Both the position numbers and the translations under genes were made by a program. From the NCBI GenBank assembly GCA_022360905.1, contig JAKSBX010000217.1:54094-118093 (forward strand): DNA of 64,000 nt. The letters run 5' to 3'. Within the stretch, counting starts at the first letter, position 1. Each line of letters opens with the position of its first letter. The notes under the pieces were generated by a model that was not told the origin of the DNA, searched no databases, and worked only from the letters and a program-made list of their open reading frames with translations. The stretch comes from Chromatiales bacterium (GTDB lineage: Bacteria; Pseudomonadota; Gammaproteobacteria; Chromatiales; Chromatiaceae). This document shows, piece after piece, positions 1 through 9,391 of the stretch.

Positions 1-1
1 G

Positions 2-592
2 GCGAGCCAGTTGCAACAGGCAAACTACAGTGTGATCAGCTGGAGTGCGGCCGAATTCGATGTGCCACACGCAGAACTCTCCATTCTGGGTTTCGTGGAA
101 TTGGCAAAAACACTGAATGAAAAGTGCCGCAGCGCAGCACTGCCTCTGGCCGGCACACTCGCCGATATCACCAGCAACCAGGTTACGACCTGGCAGCTTG
201 GCTACCCCCTACGTACCCGGCTGCAGCGGGGCTATCCTGAACACGATCCGATACTCAATCGCTGGCAGGGTCTGATCGCTCGGGGAGAGAGCGATCTGTT
301 GCTCTGGACATCATCACTCTCACCACTGACGCCGCCACCGGACAGTGAGATTCCGACCATCGTCTTAGGACACCCGGGAATGAGTTTCAAAACGCCCCCG
401 TCAGTCTATATTCCTGTGGGTATACCAGGCATTGACCATCACGGTCATTGGTATCGTAGTGATGCGGTCTGCCCATTGCCACTGAGCAAATTGAGACGCA
501 GTAAGCTGCCATCCGTTGCGGACATCGCGAACCTATTGAGCAGGCAGTTGCTGACCGCCTCCGGCGTTTCTGAGAGGGGTGTCAGATGTTGA
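2..592 (+). CDS. fhcB: Formyltransferase/hydrolase complex subunit B, C-terminal part
   Basis: This is the C-terminal ~197 residues of a formylmethanofuran dehydrogenase subunit B-like protein. The reading frame is open to the left edge, so the TTG at 11 is not the true start. In methylotrophic bacteria FhcB belongs to the Fhc complex, which releases formate from formyl-H4MPT; the bacterial subunit is usually not a functional molybdoenzyme. The assignment rests on the family-like stretch around SWSAAEFDVPHAELSI and on the order B-A-D-C that follows. Its TGA overlaps the fhcA start by 7 nt, so translation is probably coupled. Cytoplasmic. Confidence 0.88.
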   Translation, partial: ASQLQQANYSVISWSAAEFDVPHAELSILGFVELAKTLNEKCRSAALPLAGTLADITSNQVTTWQLGYPLRTRLQRGYPEHDPILNRWQGLIARGESDLLLWTSSLSPLTPPPDSEIPTIVLGHPGMSFKTPPSVYIPVGIPGIDHHGHWYRSDAVCPLPLSKLRRSKLPSVADIANLLSRQLLTASGVSERGVRC

Positions 593-2250
593 TCAAACTT
601 GCCGGTGCTACCGTTTACGATCCAGCCAACAACATCGATGGCGAAATCCGTGATATCTATATCCGTGACGACAAAATCGTCGCCACACCGCAAACGGGTG
701 AGACGATTCATCAAACCTACGCTCTTGACGGTAAAATTGTCATGGCGGGCGCCATCGATCTGCACACCCATATCGGCGGCGGCAAGGTCAATATCGCTCG
801 TACCATGCTGCCGGAAGACCAACGGGGAAGCGCCAGAGCGCGTACTGAATTGACTCGTTCAGGCGGCGGACATGCTGCGCCTTCGACCCTGTCAGCCGGA
901 TACCGCTATGCAGAAATGGGTTACACCAGCTGTTTCGAACCGGCGATTCTTCCAGTCAACGCCAGGCAGGCCCATATGGAGATGGCCGATACGCCGATGC
1001 TCGACACCGGTGGTTATGCCATGCTCGGAAACGATGATCTACTGTTGCAACTGATTGCCGAAGGTGCCGAACAACAGACAATCAATGACTATGTCGGTTG
1101 GATTTTGAAAGCTACACAGTGCATCGGCATAAAAGTGGTCAATCCTGGCGGGATCAGTGCCTTTAAATTCAACCAGCGGGCCCTGGATGTTGATGATCTG
1201 CATAGCCATTACCAGATCTCACCGCGAGATATCGTGCGCAAATTGAGTCGGGCCCTGAATGAACTTTCAGTACCCCACCCGCTGCATGTCCATGCCAGCA
1301 ATCTGGGGGTACCGGGCAACTATCGATCAACCCTGGCAACCATGGATGCCGCAGAAGGATTCCCCATCCATCTGACTCACATCCAATTTCACAGCTATGG
1401 TACCGAAGGTGACAGACATTTCTCTTCGGCAGCCGCCGATATCGCCGAAGCGGTAAACAGCAGGACCAATATCTCCATTGACGTGGGACAGGTGATGTTC
1501 GGGCAGACTGTGACCGTCTCCGGCGATGTCATGGCACAACATGCCAATCATCGTCACGCTCATCCCAACAAGTGGACCTGCATGGATATCGAATGCGATG
1601 CGGGCTGTGGCGTTGTACCGTTTCGCTATCGAGACAAGAATTTCGTCAATGCCCTGCAATGGGCCATCGGCTTAGAACTGTTTCTGATGGTGGATGATCC
1701 CTGGCGGATCTTTCTTACCACGGATCATCCCAATGGCGCGCCGTTTACCAGCTATCCCCATTTGATCCGGCTGCTTATGGAGCGTAGTTTCCGTAACGAT
1801 CTGCTGTCTCAAATCAATCCGGACGCCGCCGCTGCCAGCCATTTGCAGAGCCTGGATCGGGAATATTCGCTCTACGAGATTGCCATTATGACCCGCGCAG
1901 CGCCGGCAAGAATCCTCGGCATGACCGATCGGGGTCAGCTTGGCCCTGGTGCCATGGCTGATATTACCGTCTATCATCCGGGAGGAGATCCAGAACAGAT
2001 GTTTGAGCGCCCCATGCTGGTTTTCAAGGCGGGGCAGCCTATTGTCGAGGAGGGTCGAATCAGCCAACCGGTGGCGGGAAAAACCCAGGTAATCCGACCG
2101 GAGTTTGACGAAGATATTGAGAAACGGATAAAACCCTGGTTCGATCGCTACCAAACCACCGCTATGGAGAACTTTATCATTTCTGATGACGAGATGGCAG
2201 AAGGCATCGGCAGCCCGATCAACATCCACCCTTGTAGGCAAAGCAGCTGA
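586..2250 (+). CDS. fhcA: Formyltransferase/hydrolase complex subunit A
   Basis: FhcA is an amidohydrolase-fold subunit related to archaeal FwdA; it hydrolyses the formyl group carried by the methanofuran-like cofactor to formate. The 554 residues fit the family. The N-terminal metal motif DLHTHIGGG lies near residues 58-66, further His residues occur at HVHASN and HLTHIQFHSYG, and the C-terminal Asp ligand is probably in TTDHPNGAPF. It starts inside the end of fhcB. The last codons lie in a 35-bp tandem duplication, so the extreme C-terminus (NIHPCRQSS) may be recent. Cytoplasmic enzyme of formaldehyde oxidation and detoxification. Confidence 0.95.
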   Translation: MLIKLAGATVYDPANNIDGEIRDIYIRDDKIVATPQTGETIHQTYALDGKIVMAGAIDLHTHIGGGKVNIARTMLPEDQRGSARARTELTRSGGGHAAPSTLSAGYRYAEMGYTSCFEPAILPVNARQAHMEMADTPMLDTGGYAMLGNDDLLLQLIAEGAEQQTINDYVGWILKATQCIGIKVVNPGGISAFKFNQRALDVDDLHSHYQISPRDIVRKLSRALNELSVPHPLHVHASNLGVPGNYRSTLATMDAAEGFPIHLTHIQFHSYGTEGDRHFSSAAADIAEAVNSRTNISIDVGQVMFGQTVTVSGDVMAQHANHRHAHPNKWTCMDIECDAGCGVVPFRYRDKNFVNALQWAIGLELFLMVDDPWRIFLTTDHPNGAPFTSYPHLIRLLMERSFRNDLLSQINPDAAAASHLQSLDREYSLYEIAIMTRAAPARILGMTDRGQLGPGAMADITVYHPGGDPEQMFERPMLVFKAGQPIVEEGRISQPVAGKTQVIRPEFDEDIEKRIKPWFDRYQTTAMENFIISDDEMAEGIGSPINIHPCRQSS

Positions 2251-2285
2251 CGATCAACATCCACCTTTGTAGGCAAAACAGCTGA
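2216..2285. repeat. 35-bp tandem duplication at the fhcA/fhcD junction
   Basis: Two adjacent 35-nt units, 2216-2250 and 2251-2285, differ at only two positions. Each ends in CAGCTGA. In the first unit the TGA is the fhcA stop. In the second, the A of the TGA is also the first base of the fhcD ATG (TGATG). With a single unit fhcA and fhcD would overlap by one base; the duplication now leaves a 34-nt gap. Confidence 0.95.
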
Positions 2286-3181
2286 TGATCATTAACGGTA
2301 CCGAAATCGAAGAGACTTTTGCAGAAGCATTCGGCATGAGTGCAACCCGGATCATCATCACGGCGATCGATGCAAAATGGGCCCGTATCGCCGGAGAAAC
2401 CATGACAGGATTTGCCACCTCGGTGATCGGTTGCGGTGTTGAGGCCGGTATCGAAACGGAACTATCCCCCGAACAGACGCCGGATGGGCGCCATGGGGTT
2501 TCCGTACTGCTTTTCGCCATGTCCGGCAAGGCACTGGCAAAACAGCTGGAGACCCGGGTGGGCCAGTGCGTTCTAACCTGTCCCACCACGGCGGTCTTTT
2601 CAGGCATGCAGGGGGAGAAGCAGATGCCACTGGGTAAGAACCTGCGATTTTTCGGTGATGGCTATCAGATTTCCAAACAGATCGGAGCGAACCGCTATTG
2701 GCGGGTGCCAGTAATGGACGGCGAGTTTCTCTGTGAAGAGCGTGTCGCCAGAACAGGCGCGGTCGGTGGCGGTAATTTTCTGGTGCTGGCGAATCATCAG
2801 CAGCAGGCGTTAACCGCCTGTGAAAAGGCGATTGTTGAAATGCGTAAGCTGCCGAATGTGATCATGCCTTTCCCGGGTGGCATTGTACGCTCCGGCTCCA
2901 AAGTCGGCTCGAAATACAAAGGCCTGATGGCTTCAACCAATGACGCTTACTGCCCCACCCTAAGAGGCCTGGTGAATAGTAATCTAGACAACGATATTGG
3001 TGCGGTAATGGAAATCGTCATCAACGGCCTGACCGATGAGGATGTTCGATTGGCTACCCGCACCGGTATCTCAGCCGTCTGTGAGCTGGGTGCAGCCGGT
3101 GGTATCAAACGGATTTCGGCGGGAAATTACGGAGGAAAATTGGGTCAATTCCACTTTCATCTGCGGGAGGTGATGGCATGA
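2285..3181 (+). CDS. fhcD: Formylmethanofuran:H4MPT formyltransferase (Fhc subunit D)
   Basis: FhcD (Ftr family) moves the formyl group from formyl-H4MPT to the methanofuran-type cofactor bound in the Fhc complex. The 298-residue length matches archaeal and bacterial Ftr. The N-terminal stretch INGTEIEETFAEAFGM and the segment ETMTGFATSVIGCG are typical of the family. The ATG lies at the end of the duplicated 35-bp unit; a weak AGG about 12 nt upstream is the only ribosome-site candidate, so the gene may once have relied on coupling to fhcA. It overlaps fhcC by 4 nt (ATGA). Confidence 0.95.
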   Translation: MIINGTEIEETFAEAFGMSATRIIITAIDAKWARIAGETMTGFATSVIGCGVEAGIETELSPEQTPDGRHGVSVLLFAMSGKALAKQLETRVGQCVLTCPTTAVFSGMQGEKQMPLGKNLRFFGDGYQISKQIGANRYWRVPVMDGEFLCEERVARTGAVGGGNFLVLANHQQQALTACEKAIVEMRKLPNVIMPFPGGIVRSGSKVGSKYKGLMASTNDAYCPTLRGLVNSNLDNDIGAVMEIVINGLTDEDVRLATRTGISAVCELGAAGGIKRISAGNYGGKLGQFHFHLREVMA

Positions 3182-3993
3182 GTATGCCAACCCTTAAGCT
3201 GCGCGCTCCTCTCAACCGTCGAATTGACATGTCCCCCTTCATCCCGGAGCTTATTGCCGACAAATCGGCTGATGAGATTGCTCGCATCCCGGTTTGGCTG
3301 GGCAACCGACAGGTGGATACGGGAGAGCTGTTTGAAATCAGTGGCAACCCATCAGAGGTTCTGCTGATCCAGTCAGAGAGTGATAAGCTCGATATGATCG
3401 GCGCCGCGATGAAGCAGGGTTCCATCCTGGTCGAAGGCAATGCTGGAGCCTATCTGGGATGCGCCATGGCTGGTGGGGAGATTCGGGTCACCGGTGATAC
3501 GGGAACAGCAGCCGGGTGTGCCATGAGAGCCGGTGATCTGGCCGTAGAAGGCAATGCCGGGGACTTTCTCGGAGGTGCACTGACCGGTGAACGACAGGGT
3601 ATGCGCGGTGGCAGGATCTCGGTTCAAGGCGATAGCGGGGATCGGGCTGGCGATTTGATGCGGCGCGGGACAATCCTGATTGGCGGAAATACTGGGGATT
3701 ATTGTGCCTCACGGATGGTTGCGGGAACGATTATCGCAATCGGCCAGTGTGGTCGGCACACGGGTACCGCCATGCGTCGCGGCACGCTGATCACCTCAAA
3801 CAAACCGGCCAGCTTACCCGCCACGTTCAATAGCAACGGTATCCATTCGTTGAGTTTTCTCACCCTCCTGAGGCAGCAAGTAGCCACCCTAGCAGGCTTT
3901 TCCGGTTTAACTGAGATGGGTGTTGAGGTGGAACGATGGGTGGGAGACCTCAGTTGTGATGGCAAGGGAGAGATACTGATCTGGCAAAGCTGA
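3178..3993 (+). CDS. fhcC: Formyltransferase/hydrolase complex subunit C
   Basis: FhcC is a 271-residue protein of the FwdC/glutamate-synthase alpha C-terminal type, a right-handed helix built from Gly-rich repeats such as VEGNAGAYLG, VTGDTGTAAG, VEGNAGDFLG and VQGDSGDRAG (residues ~85-200). It is a structural partner of FhcA within the Fhc complex. ATGA overlap with fhcD indicates coupled translation. It is the last gene of the run; only a short spacer follows before the pqq region. Confidence 0.94.
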   Translation: MSMPTLKLRAPLNRRIDMSPFIPELIADKSADEIARIPVWLGNRQVDTGELFEISGNPSEVLLIQSESDKLDMIGAAMKQGSILVEGNAGAYLGCAMAGGEIRVTGDTGTAAGCAMRAGDLAVEGNAGDFLGGALTGERQGMRGGRISVQGDSGDRAGDLMRRGTILIGGNTGDYCASRMVAGTIIAIGQCGRHTGTAMRRGTLITSNKPASLPATFNSNGIHSLSFLTLLRQQVATLAGFSGLTEMGVEVERWVGDLSCDGKGEILIWQS

Positions 3994-4063
3994 GCAGGCA
4001 ATCTTTAGGGCCTGTTAAAGCTAATCCAATCGACCCTGTTGTATCGACAACTGTACCTAATGT

Positions 4064-4080
4064 GGCACACAGCCTGTGCC
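4064..4080. promoter_or_regulatory. Inverted repeat upstream of pqqA, possible operator
   Basis: GGCACA and TGTGCC form a perfect 6-bp inverted repeat around a 5-nt spacer, about 230 bp before pqqA. A regulatory role is only inferred from its position in the promoter region. Confidence 0.3.
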
Positions 4081-4255
4081 AATTACCCACTGATCCTCTT
4101 CATGCTCGGGAAAAAATCCCAGAGGAATTGATCCATAGTTGTTGTCGAACCCATAGACATGCCGAAAAGTGTGTATGTGAGCAGATATTTTGTGCAAAGG
4201 CACGTTTGTTGCTAATAGGTCTAAGCATACTGTCCGATGAACAAGCATAAGACAG

Positions 4256-4271
4256 TGGCATTTTAAATGCG
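4256..4271 (+). promoter_or_regulatory. Weak candidate sigma-54 promoter for pqqA
   Basis: TGGCAT-N5-ATGC has the GG-N10-GC spacing of -24/-12 promoters but two mismatches to TGGCAC-N5-TTGC. Its position, about 40 nt before the pqqA ATG, fits a promoter. A match this weak could be chance; it is listed because xoxF and fdh have much better sites. Confidence 0.3.
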
Positions 4272-4311
4272 CATCAAGCGCAATTGATACAGCAACCGAG
4301 GAGTGATGTTT

Positions 4312-4386
4312 ATGAAATGGTCTACCCCTTCCTATGAAGATCTGCGTTTTGGTTTTGAGATCAATCTCTATATCAATAACCGCTAG
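4312..4386 (+). CDS. pqqA: PQQ precursor peptide PqqA
   Basis: This 24-residue peptide is too short for the ORF track. It is the ribosomally made precursor of pyrroloquinoline quinone. It starts MKWSTP and has Glu16 and Tyr20 in the E-X3-Y arrangement (EINLY) that PqqE cross-links. A good ribosome site (GAGGAG) lies about 9 nt upstream of the ATG. It is the first gene of pqqABCDE and is followed by a strong hairpin that probably lets it be expressed above the enzyme genes. Confidence 0.97.
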   Translation: MKWSTPSYEDLRFGFEINLYINNR

Positions 4387-4398
4387 CAGGTAACCGAA

Positions 4399-4425
4399 GT
4401 TACCACCTGCTCAGCAGGTGGTAAC
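4399..4425 (+). terminator. pqqA-pqqB intercistronic hairpin (attenuator type)
   Basis: A perfect 12-bp stem, GTTACCACCTGC with its complement, closes on a TCA loop. No T-run follows, so it is unlikely to be a strong intrinsic terminator. Such hairpins after pqqA usually act as partial terminators or mRNA 3'-end stabilisers, keeping pqqA mRNA more abundant than pqqB-E. Confidence 0.7.
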
Positions 4426-4445
4426 GGATATAACAATAAAATCAC

Positions 4446-5360
4446 ATGCTGATACATATCCTCGGTTCCGGTGCCGGTGGTGGCTTTCCCCAATGGAACT
4501 GTAACTGTTCAAACTGCCAGGGAGTCAGATCGGGCAGTATTAACGCGATGCCCAGGACACAATCATCCATAGCAATCAGTGCAGACGGTCAGGAGTGGGT
4601 ACTCTTCAACGCCTCCCCCGATATACGAGCACAGCTGGAAGCCTTTCCCACCCTACAACCCGGTCGCGCCATTCGGGATACCGCAATCCGCGCCATTCTC
4701 TTGGTTGATGCGCAAATCGATCATACGACAGGACTGCTGCTGCTCAGAGAGCATACTGAACCCTGGGACGTCTACTGTACTCAAGCGGTCCATGAGGATT
4801 TAACCAGCGGTTATCCGATTTTTAACATCCTGGGACATTTCAGGGGTGTGAACTGGCATGAAGTAAAAACCGATCAATCGAGTTTCACCATTCCAGGTAT
4901 AGAAGGTCTGAGATTCACCGCTGTACCACTGAAGAGTGAAGCACCACCCTACTCGCCCCATCGACATAATACAGTTCCGGGTGACAATATCGGCGTACGT
5001 GTCGAGAACACTGAAAGCGGACGCAATCTCTTCTACGCACCAGGGCTGGGATCGATGGAACCCCACATACTGCCCTATATGCAGCAGGCCGATGTGGTAC
5101 TGGTTGACGGTACGCTCTGGACCGACAATGAAATGGTTCAGGCCGGAATCAGTAAAAAACTGGGCAGTGAAATGGGCCACCTGGATCAGTCCGGTAAAGG
5201 CGGCATTATCGAAATTCTCAGTAGCCTGACAAAACCGCGAAAGATACTCATCCATATCAACAACACCAATCCGATCCTGGTGGATGACTCAAAAGAGCGC
5301 CTCGCATTGACAGAAGCCGGTATCGAGGTATCAGCGGATGGCATGCAACTTGAACTTTAA
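4446..5360 (+). CDS. pqqB: PQQ biosynthesis protein PqqB
   Basis: PqqB is a 304-residue metallo-beta-lactamase-fold protein needed for PQQ formation, thought to hydroxylate the cross-linked Glu-Tyr intermediate. The start shows the family pattern [18 protein letters not shown], whose Cys residues bind a structural metal. The length is normal. Further family features are [16 protein letters not shown] and the C-terminal HINNTNPIL. It lies 59 bp after pqqA, behind the hairpin, and 14 bp before pqqC. Confidence 0.97.
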   Translation: MLIHILGSGAGGGFPQWNCNCSNCQGVRSGSINAMPRTQSSIAISADGQEWVLFNASPDIRAQLEAFPTLQPGRAIRDTAIRAILLVDAQIDHTTGLLLLREHTEPWDVYCTQAVHEDLTSGYPIFNILGHFRGVNWHEVKTDQSSFTIPGIEGLRFTAVPLKSEAPPYSPHRHNTVPGDNIGVRVENTESGRNLFYAPGLGSMEPHILPYMQQADVVLVDGTLWTDNEMVQAGISKKLGSEMGHLDQSGKGGIIEILSSLTKPRKILIHINNTNPILVDDSKERLALTEAGIEVSADGMQLEL

Positions 5361-5374
5361 TTTAGAGAAATATC

Positions 5375-6106
5375 ATGAGTCCGAATAAAAATGCCCCCTG
5401 GTCAAAACAGGAGTTTGAAAAAAAACTCAGAGAAAAAGAGAAGTACTACCACATCAATCATGAATTTCATCTGCTGATGAACAGCGGCAAACTCGACAAA
5501 CCGGCCATCCAGGGATGGGTTGCCAACCGTTTTTACTACCAGGTAATCATTCCGGTAAAAGATGCGGCGATCATGGCCAACTGTCCAGAGCGGGATGTCC
5601 GTCGACATTGGATTCAACGCATAATCGATCATGACGGTACCCAGGGCGATGAGGGGGGAATTGAAGCCTGGTTGCTGTTAGGTGAAGCTGTGGATCTCCC
5701 CAGAGAGGAGTTATTGAGCCACAAACATCTGTTACCAGGAGTCAAATTTGCAATCGATGCCTATGTCAATTTTGCCCGTCAGCAACCCTGGGAGATTGCC
5801 GCCAGCTCCTCGTTGACAGAGTTGTTCGCCCCAACCATACATCAGAAAAGGCTCGATAACTGGCCGCAATACTATCCTTGGATCGATGAACGGGGATACC
5901 ACTACTTTCGTAAACGCTTGACCGAAGCGAGACGTGATGTGAAGTATGGGCTGGATATCACTTTAAATTACTACAAGACCCGTGAACAACAGGAGAAAAT
6001 GTTGGAAGTACTGCAGTTCAAGCTCGATATACTCTGGACCATGCTCGATTGCATGTGGATGGCCTATGTCGAAAACAAACCGCCGTATCACAACATTGAA
6101 AGCTGA
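5375..6106 (+). CDS. pqqC: Pyrroloquinoline-quinone synthase PqqC
   Basis: PqqC catalyses the last step of PQQ synthesis: ring closure and oxidation of AHQQ using O2, without metal or cofactor. The 243-residue all-helical protein has the usual length. Typical stretches are [28 protein letters not shown] and [11 protein letters not shown] ribosome site (TAGAGA) precedes the ATG. It sits 14 bp after pqqB and 3 bp before pqqD in one transcription unit. Confidence 0.97.
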   Translation: MSPNKNAPWSKQEFEKKLREKEKYYHINHEFHLLMNSGKLDKPAIQGWVANRFYYQVIIPVKDAAIMANCPERDVRRHWIQRIIDHDGTQGDEGGIEAWLLLGEAVDLPREELLSHKHLLPGVKFAIDAYVNFARQQPWEIAASSSLTELFAPTIHQKRLDNWPQYYPWIDERGYHYFRKRLTEARRDVKYGLDITLNYYKTREQQEKMLEVLQFKLDILWTMLDCMWMAYVENKPPYHNIES

Positions 6107-6109
6107 TCG

Positions 6110-6394
6110 ATGAGCAACCATTTCAAAGCGGATGATATCCCGCAGATCTCAGCCACCTTTCGTTTTCAGTGGGAAGAGGCGCAAGGTTGCCATGTGCTTC
6201 TCTATCCTGAGGGCATGGTTAAATTGAATCTCGCCGCCGGTGAAATATTGAAACGCTGTGACGGCATTAACAGTGTCGACCTGATCATAAAGGATTTGAA
6301 ATCAGCCTATCCCGATGCCGATCTGGATAGCGACGTTTATCATTTTCTGGATACCGCTTATGACAACCAATGGATCCGACACAAGTCCGCCTAA
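6110..6394 (+). CDS. pqqD: PQQ biosynthesis peptide chaperone PqqD
   Basis: PqqD (94 residues) is a winged-helix RiPP recognition element that binds PqqA and presents it to the radical SAM enzyme PqqE. The family stretch [24 protein letters not shown] is present. It starts 3 nt after pqqC, and its last ~35 nt overlap the start of pqqE in another frame, so the two partners are probably made in step. Confidence 0.95.
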   Translation: MSNHFKADDIPQISATFRFQWEEAQGCHVLLYPEGMVKLNLAAGEILKRCDGINSVDLIIKDLKSAYPDADLDSDVYHFLDTAYDNQWIRHKSA

Positions 6395-7517
6395 ACCCCT
6401 CTGGCTACTGGCGGAATTGACTTACAAATGCCCGTTGCAATGCCCATACTGCTCCAATCCGATGGACATTGCGCGCTACACGGACGAACTGTCGACCGAA
6501 GAGTGGATCCGGGTTTTCAAGGAAGCCCGTGCTTTAGGTGCAGTTCAACTCGGTTTTTCAGGCGGTGAAGCATTAGTACGCAAGGATCTGGAGGTCCTGA
6601 TCGCTGAAGCGCATAAGCTGGGCTACTATACCAACCTGCTGACCTCGGGAGTAGGCATGGATGAAGCGCGTATCAAAGCGTTTAAAGAGGCTGGCCTTGA
6701 CCATATCCAGGTCAGTTTTCAAGCCAGCAGTGAAGAGCTGAATAACTATATTGCCGGCAACAACTCATTTGAGCACAAACTTGAAATGGCCCGGCTGGTA
6801 AAAAAATATGACTATCCGATGGTTCTCTGTTTCGTGCTGCATCGGCACAATGAGGATCAGGTAGAGCAGATCCTCGAGATGTCTCATGCCCTTGAAGCTG
6901 ACTATGTGGAACTGGCAACTACCCAATACTACGGCTGGGCACTGCATAATCGTGACCAACTGATTCCAAGCCAGGCTCAAGTAGAAGCGGCTGAGGCTGT
7001 AGCGCATCGATACCAGGAAAAGTACAAAGGTAAAATGCGGATTTTCTATGTCGTTCCTGATTATCATGAAGATCGTCCCAAGGCCTGCATGAATGGCTGG
7101 GGCGCTGTTTTTCTTACGATTGCACCTGACGGTACCGCACTCCCCTGTCATGCCGCCAGTGAGCTTCCCGGACTGACGTTTCCCAACGTACGCGATCACA
7201 CGATTGAATGGATATGGAACGATTCAAACGATTTCAACAAATTCAGAGGGTTTGGCTGGATGAAAGAACCCTGCCGGGACTGCTCGGAAAAGGAAAAGGA
7301 TTTTGGTGGTTGTCGTTGCCAGGCCTACCTGCTGACAGGTGATGCGACCAATGCAGATCCAGTCTGTAGTAAGTCTCCCCATCATGGGCAGATGGTTCAG
7401 CTGGTCAAACAAGCTAATATGGAAACCAAGCCTAATACAGCACCACTGGTTTTCCGCAATATGCGTAACTCGAAAAAACTAACCGCGCACAAGTGGCCGG
7501 CAACGAGCAAATCCTGA
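6360..7517 (+). CDS. pqqE: PqqA peptide cyclase PqqE (radical SAM)
   Basis: PqqE is a radical SAM/SPASM enzyme that forms the C-C bond between Glu and Tyr of PqqA. The radical SAM cluster motif CX3CX2C is CPLQCPYC (residues ~18-25); a C-terminal Cys-rich SPASM region includes [16 protein letters not shown]. The ORF track extends to 6315, but the ATG at 6360 gives 385 residues, the usual length, and starts inside the end of pqqD. No pqqF/G protease gene follows; the next gene is a peptidase on the other strand. Confidence 0.95.
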   Translation: MTTNGSDTSPPKPLWLLAELTYKCPLQCPYCSNPMDIARYTDELSTEEWIRVFKEARALGAVQLGFSGGEALVRKDLEVLIAEAHKLGYYTNLLTSGVGMDEARIKAFKEAGLDHIQVSFQASSEELNNYIAGNNSFEHKLEMARLVKKYDYPMVLCFVLHRHNEDQVEQILEMSHALEADYVELATTQYYGWALHNRDQLIPSQAQVEAAEAVAHRYQEKYKGKMRIFYVVPDYHEDRPKACMNGWGAVFLTIAPDGTALPCHAASELPGLTFPNVRDHTIEWIWNDSNDFNKFRGFGWMKEPCRDCSEKEKDFGGCRCQAYLLTGDATNADPVCSKSPHHGQMVQLVKQANMETKPNTAPLVFRNMRNSKKLTAHKWPATSKS

Positions 7518-7565
7518 TCGATCCGGGTAACCCTGGTTAGTAAAACCAGTTCAGCTTCAACACCA

Positions 7566-8546
7566 TCATAACAATCCTAACAACTTGTCCCGCATCGCAT
7601 CTGTCTCTTTAACCAATGCAGCGACCATCGCAGGATCATCAATCAGATGGCCTGCTTGTGGCAATCGAGTGAATCTTGAGTCCGGTATTGATTGATGAAG
7701 CTGCCAGGCAGCTTGCAGTCTACAGGTGATATCCAATACCCCGTGTACGATTGCTACTGGCATTGGCGGCAATCGTGACATTCGTTTTAAAAGTTCATCA
7801 TCAGACAGAAAATAGCCATGTTTTGCATAGTGGGTTTCTAGCTTCACCTTTGCCAGCAGGCGTTGATTCTGTTGTTCGATTTGCTCATCTTGCCCGGAAG
7901 TTTTCTGCAATTTACCTGGGAGGTGCCAATTGGCCACATTTGCCCCCCACTCCGCCCACTTGTTCGCAGCGGATAAGGCGACCTCAACACTACCCTGATG
8001 GACAGCTGTGTGATACCAGTTGATCAGATCGGCAGCAGATCTGCAGGGATAGACGTCCTCTGTAAATTTTTTCCAGGCTGCCGGCAGCAGCTGCTGGAGC
8101 TCGTAAAAAAACCACTCCAAGTCACTCATTCTGGCGAGAAAAACACCTCTGAGGATCATTCCCAATATTTTTTCGTGATGCTTTTGGGCATAGGCCAGGC
8201 TCAATGTTGCTCCCCAAGAACCGCCAAACAGTAACCATCTGTTGATACCAAGATATTCACGAATCGTTTCAAGGTCTTCAATAAGATCCTGAGTCGTGTT
8301 ATTGGCCGTTTCGCCAAGTGGTTCTGATTTACCGGCTCCGCGCTGGTCAAACAAAATGACCCGATAGGCTCGCGGGTCGAAAAACCTTCTGTGAGCAGAA
8401 TTGCAACCCGAGCCTGGTCCACCATGCAGAAAAACAACCGGAATACCCTGCTCCGACCCTGATTCTTCAACATACACTTTGTGGCTCATGTCGACAGAGA
8501 TTTTGTGCTCCGCATAAGCTTCAGATGAAGAGTAGAGGGATTTCAT
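7566..8546 (-). CDS. pip: Proline iminopeptidase-like alpha/beta hydrolase
   Basis: This is a 326-residue cytoplasmic serine peptidase of the prolyl aminopeptidase family (S33), which removes N-terminal proline from peptides. It has the oxyanion motif HGGPGSG, the DQRGAGKS signature and the nucleophile elbow GGSWGATLSLAY. The catalytic Asp is probably in HGVLDITC and the His in AGHLIDD. It has no signal peptide. It stands convergent to pqqE. Since no pqqF is seen, a role in trimming PqqA-derived peptides is possible but only inferred; ordinary peptide turnover is the simpler reading. Confidence 0.88.
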   Translation of the reverse strand: MKSLYSSSEAYAEHKISVDMSHKVYVEESGSEQGIPVVFLHGGPGSGCNSAHRRFFDPRAYRVILFDQRGAGKSEPLGETANNTTQDLIEDLETIREYLGINRWLLFGGSWGATLSLAYAQKHHEKILGMILRGVFLARMSDLEWFFYELQQLLPAAWKKFTEDVYPCRSAADLINWYHTAVHQGSVEVALSAANKWAEWGANVANWHLPGKLQKTSGQDEQIEQQNQRLLAKVKLETHYAKHGYFLSDDELLKRMSRLPPMPVAIVHGVLDITCRLQAAWQLHQSIPDSRFTRLPQAGHLIDDPAMVAALVKETDAMRDKLLGLL

Positions 8547-8703
8547 GATAGTGCCACCTGGCAGTGCAATGTGTGACTATTACTAATCAGACCATAAGTA
8601 TATCGCTTTCAGCTGCCCTGTGCCTGCCCACAGCAAGGCATCAAAACATTGATGGATGGAAAATGAGCCTCAGCCCCAATGGTCTATCAATAAGGGAGGT
8701 TGC

Positions 8704-8792
8704 GCCTGAAAAAGCTCAACTCGGCGTTGCTCGTCGCTCATTTAGAACAACCAAACTACGCTCATCGCGCTTTGATTGGCGCTTTTTCAGGC
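8704..8792. repeat. 89-bp element with 12-bp inverted ends
   Basis: GCCTGAAAAAGC at 8704-8715 is matched by its perfect complement at 8781-8792. Between them lies a GC-richer stretch unlike the AT-rich flank. It looks like a small dispersed palindromic element, but no second copy of the whole element was seen in this window. Confidence 0.5.
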
Positions 8793-9391
8793 ACAGCAGG
8801 GCGCATTGGATTAGTATTATCAGGCCCTAATACGGCTTGCTTCTGAGACACAATCTTAGATCGCTTGAAGAGGCAAAATATGGCTGAAATAAAGTGTCCC
8901 AGAGGTGACACACAGTAAATCTTCAGGCCGAAAAAATGAATCACATCATATTTTCAGACTGATCTCTGATAATCCGCTTAGTAACTTCAATAGAAGAAAA
9001 TAATCGAGGCAATTCTTAAACTTTCTTAAGGATTACAATTAATGATAAATACAATTTTAAAATCAAATAATTAAGCCAACCACTTGATGCTTGCACTCAA
9101 TATCTTTTCAAGTCACGAATTAATCATTTGTTCGTTTCTTTGGCCGCCGTGGGCAGAGCAAAATCAGTAATTTTCCAATTTAATTCAGTCGCTTATCACA
9201 AATACACAGCAACTATCGACTTAATAATCAATTTCAGTTTTGCTCAATCCCTCAGAGAGATCCCACAACGCTTCTCTACATACGGTAACAGGCATAAAAC
9301 AGGCTGAACATTAGCCGGGGCGAGCCAAACTGCATTTCAGCCGCTTGTTATCGCTCAACAAATAGCACCGGCCTAAAACGAAATTATCTGT

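Larger units (their letters stand above)
3994..4311. other. Spacer between fhcC and pqqA
   Basis: This 318-bp stretch holds the pqq promoter region. I see an inverted repeat GGCACA-N5-TGTGCC (4064-4080) that could be an operator, and a weak sigma-54-like site (4256-4271). A GTG-started 62-codon frame (4062-4250) encodes a Cys-rich peptide but has no clear ribosome site. No RNA gene is seen. Confidence 0.6.

Noticed and set aside
8564-8830. 88-aa plus-strand ORF upstream of xoxF
   Set aside because: It runs through the inverted-end element and has no ribosome site or domain.
8894-8911. GTGTC-N8-GACAC as activator site for xoxF
   Set aside because: It is about 500 bp upstream of the promoter and its half-site spacing differs from the 18148 palindrome.
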